This document shows positions 35,458 through 48,249 of a DNA stretch of 64,000 nucleotides, in pieces. Below the pieces are notes generated by a model. It did not search any database. It was not told the DNA's origin and worked only from the letters and a program-made list of their open reading frames with translations. The stretch is from positions 1 through 64,000 of the forward strand of contig NW_027442240.1 of assembly GCF_048569485.1 (NCBI RefSeq), written 5' to 3'. How positions within the stretch are numbered: position 1 is the stretch's first letter; each line of letters begins with the position of its first letter. The translations under genes and the position numbers were made by a program. This stretch comes from Anomaloglossus baeobatrachus (lineage: Eukaryota > Chordata > Amphibia > Anura > Aromobatidae).

Positions 35458-37255
35458 GCAACTTAGTTATAATGAGTTGGAGTGTGCAACGCAGGCAGAT
35501 GCGCTCTGCAAATGTCTTGGCACTAGTGGGACTATAGCAAAGTCCAATAGCCACGTATAGGATGCCACTAGGTACACTGAGTGTTTGCTAGTATAATGGC
35601 TAAGTTAAAATTAGTTGGAGTGTGCAACGCAGGCAGATGCGCTCTGCAAATGTCTTGGCACTAGTGGGACTATAGCAAAGTCCAATAGCCACGTATAGGA
35701 TGCCACTAGGTACACTGAGTGTTTGCTAGTATAATGGCTTACTTATAATTAGTTGGAGTGTGCAACGCAGGCAGATGCGCTCTGCAAATGTCTTGGCACT
35801 AGTGGGACTATAGCAAAGTCCAATAGCCACGTATAGGATGCCACTAGGTACACTGAGTGTTTGCTAGTATAATGGCTAAGTTAAAATTAGTTGGAGTGTG
35901 CAACGCAGGCAGATGCGCTCTGCAAATGTCTTGGCACTAGTGGGACTATAGCAAAGTCCAATAGCCACGTATAGGATGCCACTAGGTACACTGAGTGTTT
36001 GCTAGTATAATGGCTTACTTATAATTAGTTGGAGTGTGCAACGCAGGCAGATGCGCTCTGCAAATGTCTTGGCACTAGTGGGACTATAGCAAAGTCCAAT
36101 AGCCACGTATAGGATGCCACTAGGTACACTGAGTGTTTGCTAGTATAATGGCTTACTTATAATTAGTTGGAGTGTGCAACGCAGGCAGATGCGCTCTGCA
36201 AATGTCTTGGCACTAGTGGGACTATAGCAAAGTCCAATAGCCACAGATAGGATGCCACTAGGTACACTGAGTGTTTGCTAGTATAATGGCTTACTTATAA
36301 TTAGTTGGAGTGTGCAACGCAGGCAGATGCGCTCTGCAAATGTCTTGGCACTAGTGGGACTATAGCAAGGTCCAATAGCCACGTATAGGATGCCACTAGG
36401 TACACTGAGTGTTTGCTAGTATAATGGCTTACTTATAATTAGTTGGAGTGTGCAACGCAGGCAGATGCGCTCTGCAAATGTCTTGGCACTAGTGGGACTA
36501 TAGCAAAGTCCAATAGCCACGTATAGGATGCCACTAGGTACACTGAGTGTTTGCTAGTATAATGGCTTACTTATAATTAGTTGGAGTGTGCAACGCAGGC
36601 AGATGCGCTCTGCAAATGTCTTGGCACTAGTGGGACTATAGCAAGGTCCAATAGCCACGTATAGGATGCCACTAGGTACACTGAGTGTTTGCTAGTATAA
36701 TGGCTTACTTATAATTAGTTGGAGTGTGCAACGCAGGCAGATGCGCTCTGCAAATGTCTTGGCACTAGTGGGACTATAGCAAAGTCCAATAGCCACGTAT
36801 AGGATGCCACTAGGTACACTGAGTGTTTGCTAGTATAATTGCTTAGTTTAAAAAAGTTGGAGTGTGCAATGCAGGCAGACGTGCTCTGCAAATGTCTTTT
36901 TACTAGTGGGACTATAGCAAAGTCCAATAGCCACGTATAGGATGCCACTAGGTACACTGAGTGTTTGCTAGTATAATGGCTTACTTATAATTAGTTGGAG
37001 TGTGCAACGCAGGCAGATGCGCTCTGCAAATGTCTTGGCACTAGTGGGACTATAGCAAGGTCCAATAGCCACGTATAGGATGCCACTAGGTACACTGAGT
37101 GTTTGCTAGTATAATGGCTTACTTATAATTAGTTGGAGTGTGCAACGCAGGCAGATGCGCTCTGCAAATGTCTTGGCACTAGTGGGACTATAGCAAAGTC
37201 CAATAGCTACAGATAGGATGCCACTAGGTACACTGAGTGTTTGCTAGTATAATGG

Positions 37256-38284
37256 ACCTGACATTACCTCTCTACTAACCAGAATCCCACAATGTCTGTC
37301 TGCTATTTCATCCTTCTTCTCTGTGCGATTCCTAAAACTTAACATGGACAAAACAGAATTCATTGTCTTTCCTCCTCCTCACTCATCTCCTCCAACAAGC
37401 CTTTCCATCAAACTCGATGGTTGCTTACTCTCCCCAGTCTCACAAGCTCGTTGCCTTGGAGTGACCCTCGACTCTGCTCTATCCTTCAAGCCACACATCC
37501 AAGCCCTCTTCACCTCATGCCGATTACAACTCAAAAACATCTCCCGGATCCGTGCTTTCCTTAACCAAGAATCAGCAAAAACATTAGTGCATGCCCTCAT
37601 CATCTCCCGCCTCGACTACTGCAACCTCCTGCTCTCTGGCCTCCCTTCCAACACTCTTGCACCCCTCCAATCTATCCTAAACTCTGCGGCCCGCTTAATC
37701 CACCTCTCCCCTCGCTACTCCCCAGCCTCGCCACTCTGCCAATCCCTTCACTGGCTTCCCATCACCCAACGACTCCAGTTCAAAACACTAACTATGACAT
37801 ACAAAGCCATGCACAACCTGTCTCCTCCCTACATCTGTGACCTAGTCTCCCGGTACCTACCTGCACGCAACCTCAGATCCTCACAAGATCTCCTTCTCTG
37901 CTCCTCCCTTATCTCCTCTTCCCACAATCGCGTACAAGATTTCTCCCGTGCATCCCCCATACTTTGGAATGCTCTACCTCAGCACATCAGACTCTCCCCT
38001 ACCGTGGAAAGCTTCAAGAGGAACCTCAAGACCCACCTCTTCCAACAAGCCTATAACCTACAACAGCCCTCAGTCCAGTAGACCACTGCGCAACCAGCTC
38101 TGTCCTCACCTATTGTACCATCACCCATTCCCTGTAGACTGTAAGCCCTCGCGGGCAGGGTCCTCTCTCCTCCTGTACCAGTCTGTTATGTACTGTTAAT
38201 GATTGTTGTACGTATACCCTTTCACTTGTAAAGCGCCATGGAATAAATGGCGCTATAATAATAAATAATAATAATAATAATAAT
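37256..38284 (+). mobile_element. L2-clade LINE 3' fragment, copy 1 inside the array
   Basis: A 5'-truncated LINE of 1029 bp. Its frame (open from the junction, through 37323-38081) encodes the end of a reverse transcriptase and its C-terminal domain: KLNMDKTEFIVFPP, LGVTLDSALSFKPHI, HALIISRLDYCNLLLSGLP, LHWLPITQRLQFK and SPILWNALPQHIR. This is typical of L2/Rex1-like vertebrate LINEs. The 3' end carries GTAAGCCCTCGCGGGCAGGG, then GTAAAGCGCCATGG...GGCGCTATAATAATAA and an (AAT)n tail, the L2-type terminus. A 5-bp AATGG duplication flanks it (37251-37255 and 38285-38289). It inserted into a 138-bp unit, then was copied together with the array. Confidence 0.93.
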
Positions 38285-39807
38285 AATGGCTTACTTATAA
38301 TTAGTTGGAGTGTGCAACGCAGGCAGATGCGCTCTGCAAATGTCTTGGCACTAGTGGGACTATAGCAAGGTCCAATAGCCACGTATAGGATGCCACTAGG
38401 TACACTGAGTGTTTGCTAGTATAATGGCTTACTTATAATTAGTTGGAGTGTGCAACGCAGGCAGATGCGCTCTGCAAATGTCTTGGCACTAGTGGGACTA
38501 TAGCAAGGTCCAATAGCCACGTATAGGATGCCACTAGGTACACTGAGTGTTTGCTAGTATAATGGCTTACTTATAATTAGTTGGAGTGTGCAACGCAGGC
38601 AGATGCGCTCTGCAAATGTCTTGGCACTAGTGGGACTATAGCAAAGTCCAATAGCCACAGATAGGATGCCACTAGGTACACTGAGTGTTTGCTAGTATAA
38701 TGGCTTACTTATAATTAGTTGGAGTGTGCAACGCAGGCAGATGCGCTCTGCAAATGTCTTGGCACTAGTGGGACTATAGCAAAGTCCAATAGCCACGTAT
38801 AGGATGCCACTAGGTACACTGAGTGTTTGCTAGTAAAATTGCTTAGTTTAAAAAAGTTGGAGTGTGCAATGCAGGCAGACGTGCTCTGCAAATGTCTTTG
38901 CACTAGTGGGACTATAGCAAAGTCCAATAGCCACGTATAGGATGCCACTAGGTACACTGAGTGTTTGCTAGTATAATGGCTAAGTTAAAATTAGTTGGAG
39001 TGTGCAACGCAGGCAGATGGGCTCTGCAAATGTCTTGGCACTAGTGGGACTATAGCAAAGTCCAATAGCCACGTATAGGATGCCACTAGGTACACTGAGT
39101 GTTTGCTAGTATAATGGCTTACTTATAATTAGTTGGAGTGTGCAACGCAGGCAGATGCGCTCTGCAAATGTCTTGGCACTAGTGGGACTATAGCAAAGTC
39201 CAATAGCCACGTATAGGATGCCACTAGGTACACTGAGTGTTTGCTAGTATAATGGCTAAGTTAAAATTAGTTGGAGTGTGCAACGCAGGCAGATGCGCTC
39301 TGCAAATGTCTTGGCACTAGTGGGACTATAGCAAAGTCCAATAGCCACGTATAGGATGCCACTAGGTACACTGAGTGTTTGCTAGTATAATGGCTTACTT
39401 ATAATTAGTTGGAGTGTGCAACGCAGGCAGATGCGCTCTGCAAATGTCTTGGCACTAGTGGGACTATAGCAAAGTCCAATAGCCACGTATAGGATGCCAC
39501 TAGGTACACTGAGTGTTTGCTAGTATAATGGCTTACTTATAATTAGTTGGAGTGTGCAACGCAGGCAGATGCGCTCTGCAAATGTCTTGGCACTAGTGGG
39601 ACTATAGCAAGGTCCAATAGCCACGTATAGGATGCCACTAGGTACACTGAGTGTTTGCTAGTATAATGGCTTACTTATAATTAGTTGGAGTGTGCAACGC
39701 AGGCAGATGCGCTCTGCAAATGTCTTGGCACTAGTGGGACTATAGCAAAGTCCAATAGCTACAGATAGGATGCCACTAGGTACACTGAGTGTTTGCTAGT
39801 ATAATGG

Positions 39808-40836
39808 ACCTGACATTACCTCTCTACTAACCAGAATCCCACAATGTCTGTCTGCTATTTCATCCTTCTTCTCTGTGCGATTCCTAAAACTTAACATGGA
39901 CAAAACAGAATTCATTGTCTTTCCTCCTCCTCACTCATCTCCTCCAACAAGCCTTTCCATCAAACTCGATGGTTGCTTACTCTCCCCAGTCTCACAAGCT
40001 CGTTGCCTTGGAGTGACCCTCGACTCTGCTCTATCCTTCAAGCCACACATCCAAGCCCTCTTCACCTCATGCCGATTACAACTCAAAAACATCTCCCGGA
40101 TCCGTGCTTTCCTTAACCAAGAATCAGCAAAAACATTAGTGCATGCCCTCATCATCTCCCGCCTCGACTACTGCAACCTCCTGCTCTCTGGCCTCCCTTC
40201 CAACACTCTTGCACCCCTCCAATCTATCCTAAACTCTGCGGCCCGCTTAATCCACCTCTCCCCTCGCTACTCCCCAGCCTCGCCACTCTGCCAATCCCTT
40301 CACTGGCTTCCCATCACCCAACGACTCCAGTTCAAAACACTAACTATGACATACAAAGCCATGCACAACCTGTCTCCTCCCTACATCTGTGACCTAGTCT
40401 CCCGGTACCTACCTGCACGCAACCTCAGATCCTCACAAGATCTCCTTCTCTGCTCCTCCCTTATCTCCTCTTCCCACAATCGCGTACAAGATTTCTCCCG
40501 TGCATCCCCCATACTTTGGAATGCTCTACCTCAGCACATCAGACTCTCCCCTACCGTGGAAAGCTTCAAGAGGAACCTCAAGACCCACCTCTTCCAACAA
40601 GCCTATAACCTACAACAGCCCTCAGTCCAGTAGACCACTGCGCAACCAGCTCTGTCCTCACCTATTGTACCATCACCCATTCCCTGTAGACTGTAAGCCC
40701 TCGCGGGCAGGGTCCTCTCTCCTCCTGTACCAGTCTGTTATGTACTGTTAATGATTGTTGTACGTATACCCTTTCACTTGTAAAGCGCCATGGAATAAAT
40801 GGCGCTATAATAATAAATAATAATAATAATAATAAT
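39808..40836 (+). mobile_element. L2-clade LINE 3' fragment, copy 2 inside the array
   Basis: Essentially identical to copy 1, exactly 2552 bp downstream (11 units of 138 bp plus 1034 bp). It has the same 5' truncation point, the same AATGG flanks and the same position within the 138-bp unit. The preceding unit shares the rare AATAGCTACAGATAGG variant with copy 1. It is a product of array duplication, not a separate insertion. Confidence 0.93.
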
Positions 40837-43800
40837 AATGGCTTACTTATAATTAGTTGGAGTGTGCAACGCAGGCAGATGCGCTCTGCAAATGTCTTGG
40901 CACTAGTGGGACTATAGCAAGGTCCAATAGCCACGTATAGGATGCCACTAGGTACACTGAGTGTTTGCTAGTATAATGGCTTACTTATAATTAGTTGGAG
41001 TGTGCAACGCAGGCAGATGCGCTCTGCAAATGTCTTGGCACTAGTGGGACTATAGCAAGGTCCAATAGCCACGTATAGGATGCCACTAGGTACACTGAGT
41101 GTTTGCTAGTATAATGGCTTACTTATAATTAGTTGGAGTGTGCAACGCAGGCAGATGCGCTCTGCAAATGTCTTGGCACTAGTGGGACTATAGCAAAGTC
41201 CAATAGCCACAGATAGGATGCCACTAGGTACACTGAGTGTTTGCTAGTATAATGGCTTACTTATAATTAGTTGGAGTGTGCAACGCAGGCAGATGCGCTC
41301 TGCAAATGTCTTGGCACTAGTGGGACTATAGCAAAGTCCAATAGCCACGTATAGGATGCCACTAGGTACACTGAGTGTTTGCTAGTAAAATTGCTTAGTT
41401 TAAAAAAGTTGGAGTGTGCAATGCAGGCAGACGTGCTCTGCAAATGTCTTTGCACTAGTGGGACTATAGCAAAGTCCAATAGCCACGTATAGGATGCCAC
41501 TAGGTACACTGAGTGTTTGCTAGTATAATGGCTAAGTTAAAATTAGTTGGAGTGTGCAACGCAGGCAGATGCGCTCTGCAAATGTCTTGGCACTAGTGGG
41601 ACTATAGCAAAGTCCAATAGCCACGTATAGGATGCCACTAGGTACACTGAGTGTTTGCTAGTATAATGGCTTACTTATAATTAGTTGGAGTGTGCAACGC
41701 AGGCAGATGCGCTCTGCAAATGTCTTGGCACTAGTGGGACTATAGCAAAGTCCAATAGCCACGTATAGGATGCCACTAGGTACACTGAGTGTTTGCTAGT
41801 ATAATGGCTAAGTTAAAATTAGTTGGAGTGTGCAACGCAGGCAGATGCGCTCTGCAAATGTCTTGGCACTAGTGGGACTATAGCAAAGTCCAATAGCCAC
41901 GTATAGGATGCCACTAGGTACACTGAGTGTTTGCTAGTATAATGGCTTACTTATAATTAGTTGGAGTGTGCAACGCAGGCAGATGCGCTCTGCAAATGTC
42001 TTGGCACTAGTGGGACTATAGCAAAGTCCAATAGCCACGTATAGGATGCCACTAGGTACACTGAGTGTTTGCTAGTATAATGGCTTACTTATAATTAGTT
42101 GGAGTGTGCAACGCAGGCAGATGCGCTCTGCAAATGTCTTGGCACTAGTGGGACTATAGCAAAGTCCAATAGCCACAGATAGGATGCCACTAGGTACACT
42201 GAGTGTTTGCTAGTATAATGGCTTACTTATAATTAGTTGGAGTGTGCAACGCAGGCAGATGCGCTCTGCAAATGTCTTGGCACTAGTGGGACTATAGCAA
42301 GGTCCAATAGCCACGTATAGGATGCCACTAGGTACACTGAGTGTTTGCTAGTATAATGGCTTACTTATAATTAGTTGGAGTGTGCAACGCAGGCAGATGC
42401 GCTCTGCAAATGTCTTGGCACTAGTGGGACTATAGCAAAGTCCAATAGCCACGTATAGGATGCCACTAGGTACACTGAGTGTTTGCTAGTATAATGGCTT
42501 ACTTATAATTAGTTGGAGTGTGCAACGCAGGCAGATGCGCTCTGCAAATGTCTTGGCACTAGTGGGACTATAGCAAGGTCCAATAGCCACGTATAGGATG
42601 CCACTAGGTACACTGAGTGTTTGCTAGTATAATGGCTTACTTATAATTAGTTGGAGTGTGCAACGCAGGCAGATGCGCTCTGCAAATGTCTTGGCACTAG
42701 TGGGACTATAGCAAAGTCCAATAGCCACGTATAGGATGCCACTAGGTACACTGAGTGTTTGCTAGTAAAATTGCTTAGTTTAAAAAAGTTGGAGTATGCA
42801 ATGCAGGCAGACGTGCTCTGCAAATGTCTTTGCACTAGTGGGACTATAGCAAAGTCCAATAGCCACGTATAGGATGCCACTAGGTACACTGAGTGTTTGC
42901 TAGTATAATGGCTAAGTTAAAATTAGTTGGAGTGTGCAACGCAGGCAGATGCGCTCTGCAAATGTCTTGGCACTAGTGGGACTATAGCAAAGTCCAATAG
43001 CCACGTATAGGATGCCACTAGGTACACTGAGTGTTTGCTAGTATAATGGCTTACTTATAATTAGTTGGAGTGTGCAACGCAGGCAGATGCGCTCTGCAAA
43101 TGTCTTGGCACTAGTGGGACTATAGCAAAGTCCAATAGCCACGTATAGGATGCCACTAGGTACACTGAGTGTTTGCTAGTATAATGGCTAAGTTAAAATT
43201 AGTTGGAGTGTGCAACGCAGGCAGATGCGCTCTGCAAATGTCTTGGCACTAGTGGGACTATAGCAAAGTCCAATAGCCACGTATAGGATGCCACTAGGTA
43301 CACTGAGTGTTTGCTAGTATAATGGCTTACTTATAATTAGTTGGAGTGTGCAACGCAGGCAGATGCGCTCTGCAAATGTCTTGGCACTAGTGGGACTATA
43401 GCAAAGTCCAATAGCCACGTATAGGATGCCACTAGGTACACTGAGTGTTTGCTAGTATAATGGCTTACTTATAATTAGTTGGAGTGTGCAACGCAGGCAG
43501 ATGCGCTCTGCAAATGTCTTGGCACTAGTGGGACTATAGCAAAGTCCAATAGCCACAGATAGGATGCCACTAGGTACACTGAGTGTTTGCTAGTATAATG
43601 GCTTACTTATAATTAGTTGGAGTGTGCAACGCAGGCAGATGCGCTCTGCAAATGTCTTGGCACTAGTGGGACTATAGCAAGGTCCAATACCCACGTATAG
43701 GATGCCACTAGGTACACTGAGTGTTTGCTAGTATAATGGCTTACTTATAATTAGTTGGAGTGTGCAACGCATGCAGATGCGCTCTGCAAATGTCTTGGCA

Positions 43801-46085
43801 CTAGTGGGACTATAGCAAAGTCCAATAGCCACGTATAGGATGCCACTAGGTACACTGAGTGTTTGCTAGTATAATGGCTTACTTATAATTAGTTGGAGTG
43901 TGCAACGCAGGCAGATGCGCTCTGCAAATGTCTTGGCACTAGTGGGACTATAGCAAGGTCCAATAGCCACGTATAGGATGCCACTAGGTACACTGAGTGT
44001 TTGCTAGTATAATGGCTTACTTATAATTAGTTGGAGTGTGCAACGCAGGCAGATGCGCTCTGCAAATGTCTTGGCACTAGTGGGACTATAGCAAAGTCCA
44101 ATAGCCACGTATAGGATGCCATTAGGTACACTGAGTGTTTGCTAGTATAATGGTTAAGTTAAAATTAGTTGGAGTGTGCAACGCAGGCAGATGCGCTCTG
44201 CAAATGTCTTGGCACTAGTGGGACTATAGCAAAGTCCAATAGCCACGTATAGGATGCCACTAGGTACACTGAGTGTTTGCTAGTAAAATTGCTTAGTTTA
44301 AAAAAGTTGGAGTGTGCAATGCAGGCAGACGTGCTCTGCAAATGTCTTTGCACTAGTGGGACTATAGCAAAGTCCAATAGCCACGTATAGGATGCCACTA
44401 GGTACACTGAGTGTTTGCTAGTATAATGGCTTACTTATAATTAGTTGGAGTGTGCAACGCAGGCAGATGCGCTCTGCAAATGTCTTGGCACTAGTGGGAC
44501 TATAGCAAAGTCCAATAGCCACGTATAGGATGCCACTAGGTACACTGAGTGTTTGCTAGTATAATGGCTAAGTTAAAATTAGTTGGAGTGTGCAACGCAG
44601 GCAGATGCGCTCTGCAAATGTCTTGGCACTAGTGGGACTATAGCAAAGTCCAATAGCCACGTATAGGATGCCACTAGGTACACTGAGTGTTTGCTAGTAT
44701 AATGGCTTACTTATAATTAGTTGGAGTGTGCAACGCAGGCAGATGCGCTCTGCAAATGTCTTGGCACTAGTGGGACTATAGCAAAGTCCAATAGCCACGT
44801 ATAGGATGCCACTAGGTACACTGAGTGTTTGCTAGTATAATGGCTTACTTATAATTAGTTGGAGTGTGCAACGCAGGCAGATGCGCTCTGCAAATGTCTT
44901 GGCACTAGTGGGACTATAGCAAAGTCCAATAGCCACAGATAGGATGCCACTAGGTACACTGAGTGTTTGCTAGTATAATGGCTTACTTATAATTAGTTGG
45001 AGTGTGCAACGCAGGCAGATGCGCTCTGCAAATGTCTTGGCACTAGTGGGACTATAGCAAGGTCCAATAGCCACGTTTAGGATGCCACTAGGTACACTGA
45101 GTGTTTGCTAGTATAATGGCTTACTTATAATTAGTTGGAGTGTGCAACGCAGGCAGATGCGCTCTGCAAATGTCTTGGCACTAGTGGGACTATAGCAAAG
45201 TCCAATAGCCACGTATAGGATGCCACTAGGTACACTGAGTGTTTGCTAGTATAATGGCTTACTTATAATTAGTTGGAGTGTGCAACGCAGGCAGATGCGC
45301 TCTGCAAATGTCTTGGCACTAGTGGGACTATAGCAAGGTCCAATAGCCACGTATAGGATGCCACTAGGTACACTGAGTGTTTGCTAGTATAATGGCTTAC
45401 TTATAATTAGTTGGAGTGTGAAACGCAGGCAGATGCGCTCTGCAAATGTCTTGGCACTAGTGGGACTATAGCAAAGTCCAATAGCCACGTATAGGATGCC
45501 ACTAGGTACACTGAGTGTTTTCTAGTATAATGGTTAAGTTAAAATTAGTTGGAGTGTGCAACGCAGGCAGATGCGCTCTGCAAATGTCTTGGCACTAGTG
45601 GGACTATAGCAAAGTCCAATAGCCACGTATAGGATGCCACTAGGTACACTGAGTGTTTGCTAGTAAAATTGCTTAGTTTAAAAAAGTTGGAGTGTGCAAT
45701 GCAGGCAGACGTGCTCTGCAAATGTCTTTGCACTAGTGGGACTATAGCAAAGTCCAATAGCCACGTATAGGATGCCACTAGGTACACTGAGTGTTTGCTA
45801 GTATAATGGCTTACTTATAATTAGTTGGAGTGTGCAACGCAGGCAGATGCGCTCTGCAAATGTCTTGGCACTAGTGGGACTATAGCAAGGTCCAATAGCC
45901 ACGTATAGGATGCCACTAGGTACACTGAGTGTTTGCTAGTATAATGGCTTACTTATAATTAGTTGGAGTGTGCAACGCAGGCAGATGCGCTCTGCAAATG
46001 TCTTGGCACTAGTGGGACTATAGCAAAGTCCAATAGCCACAGATAGGATGCCACTAGGTACACTGAGTGTTTGCTAGTATAATGG

Positions 46086-47114
46086 ACCTGACATTACCTC
46101 TCTACTAACCAGAATCCCACAATGTCTGTCTGCTATTTCATCCTTCTTCTCTGTGCGATTCCTAAAACTTAACATGGACAAAACAGAATTCATTGTCTTT
46201 CCTCCTCCTCACTCATCTCCTCCAACAAGCCTTTCCATCAAACTCGATGGTTGCTTACTCTCCCCAGTCTCACAAGCTCGTTGCCTTGGAGTGACCCTCG
46301 ACTCTGCTCTATCCTTCAAGCCACACATCCAAGCCCTCTTCACCTCATGCCGATTACAACTCAAAAACATCTCCCGGATCCGTGCTTTCCTTAACCAAGA
46401 ATCAGCAAAAACATTAGTGCATGCCCTCATCATCTCCCGCCTCGACTACTGCAACCTCCTGCTCTCTGGCCTCCCTTCCAACACTCTTGCACCCCTCCAA
46501 TCTATCCTAAACTCTGCGGCCCGCTTAATCCACCTCTCCCCTCGCTACTCCCCAGCCTCGCCACTCTGCCAATCCCTTCACTGGCTTCCCATCACCCAAC
46601 GACTCCAGTTCAAAACACTAACCATGACATACAAAGCCATGCACAACCTGTCTCCTCCCTACATCTGTGACCTAGTCTCCCGGTACCTACCTGCACGCAA
46701 CCTCAGATCCTCACAAGATCTCCTTCTCTGCTCCTCCCTTATCTCCTCTTCCCACAATCGCGTACAAGATTTCTCCCGTGCATCCCCCATACTTTGGAAT
46801 GCTCTACCTCAGCACATCAGACTCTCCCCTACCGTGGAAAGCTTCAAGAGGAACCTCAAGACCCACCTCTTCCAACAAGCCTATAACCTACAACAGCCCT
46901 CAGTCCAGTAGACCACTGCGCAACCAGCTCTGTCCTCACCTATTGTACCATCACCCATTCCCTGTAGACTGTAAGCCCTCGCGGGCAGGGTCCTCTCTCC
47001 TCCTGTACCAGTCTGTTATGTACTGTTAATGATTGTTGTACGTATACCCTTTCACTTGTAAAGCGCCATGGAATAAATGGCGCTATAATAATAAATAATA
47101 ATAATAATTATAAT
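46086..47114 (+). mobile_element. L2-clade LINE 3' fragment, copy 3 inside the array
   Basis: Same insertion again, 6278 bp after copy 2 (38 units plus 1034 bp). One C/T change (ACCATGACATAC near 46621) and a changed tail (AATAATTATAATAATGG) separate it from copies 1 and 2, and the preceding unit has AATAGCCACAGATAGG. The distance to the next B unit (1459 bp) is identical for all three copies. The distance from the previous B unit is 541 bp in copies 1 and 3 but 1093 bp in copy 2. Confidence 0.93.
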
Positions 47115-48249
47115 AATGGCTTACTTATAATTAGTTGGAGTGTGCAACGCAGGCAGATGCGCTCTGCAAATGTCTTGGCACTAGTGGGACTATAGCAAGG
47201 TCCAATAGCCACGTATAGGATGCCACTAGGTACACTGAGTGTTTGCTAGTATAATGGCTTACTTATAATTAGTTGGAGTGTGCAACGCAGGCAGATGCGC
47301 TCTGCAAATGTCTTGGCACTAGTGGGACTATAGCAAGGTCCAATAGCCACGTATAGGATGCCACTAGGTACACTGAGTGTTTGCTAGTATAATGGCTTAC
47401 TTATAATTAGTTGGAGTGTGCAACGCAGGCAGATGCGCTCTGCAAATGTCTTGGCACTAGTGGGACTATAGCAAAGTCCAATAGCCACAGATAGGATGCC
47501 ACTAGGTACACTGAGTGTTTGCTAGTATAATGGCTTACTTATAATTAGTTGGAGTGTGCAACGCAGGCAGATGCGCTCTGCAAATGTCTTGGCACTAGTG
47601 GGACTATAGCAAAGTCCAATAGCCACGTATAGGATGCCACTAGGTACACTGAGTGTTTGCTAGTAAAATTGCTTAGTTTAAAAAAGTTGGAGTGTGCAAT
47701 GCAGGCAGACGTGCTCTGCAAATGTCTTTGCACTAGTGGGACTATAGCAAAGTCCAATAGCCACAGATAGGATGCCACTAGGTACACTGAGTGTTTGCTA
47801 GTATAATGGCTTACTTATAATTAGTTGGAGTGTGCAACGCAGGCAGATGCGCTCTGCAAATGTCTTGGCACTAGTGGGACTATAGCAAAGTCCAATAGCC
47901 ACGTATAGGATGCCACTAGGTACACTGAGTGTTTGCTAGTATAATGGCTAAGTTAAAATTAGTTGGAGTGTGCAACGCAGGCAGATGCGCTCTGCAAATG
48001 TCTTGGCACTAGTGGGACTATAGCAAAGTCCAATAGCCACGTATAGGATGCCACTAGGTACACTGAGTGTTTGCTAGTAAAATTGCTTAGTTTAAAAAAG
48101 TTGGAGTGTGCAATGCAGGCAGACGTGCTCTGCAAATGTCTTTGCACTAGTGGGACTATAGCAAAGTCCAATAGCCACAGATAGGATGCCACTAGGTACA
48201 CTGAGTGTTTGCTAGTATAATGGCTTAGTTATAATGAGTTGGAGTGTGC

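Larger units (their letters stand above)
35458..48249 (-). repeat. hAT1 right leader array, about 70 units of 138 bp
   Basis: This is the same 138-bp unit as at 23371-24750, in reverse orientation. After subtracting three 1034-bp L2 insertions (with duplication), 9.69 kb remain, or about 70 units. B-type units (minus strand ending TTTTTTAAACTAAGCAATTT) recur at array distances of 7, 11, 10, 11, 10, 7 and 3 units, all exact multiples of 138. This indicates higher-order duplication blocks. Units are nearly identical. The minus-strand 80-codon frames that span B units arise because 138 is divisible by three and the B unit lacks the usual stop; I do not regard them as genes. Confidence 0.95.

Noticed and set aside
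35458-48249. Repeated 80-codon minus-strand open frames in the 138-bp array (also one at 23524-23766 on plus)
   Set aside because: They arise only where a B-type unit lacks the usual in-frame stop and because 138 is divisible by three. They have no conserved domain and appear in leader sequence.
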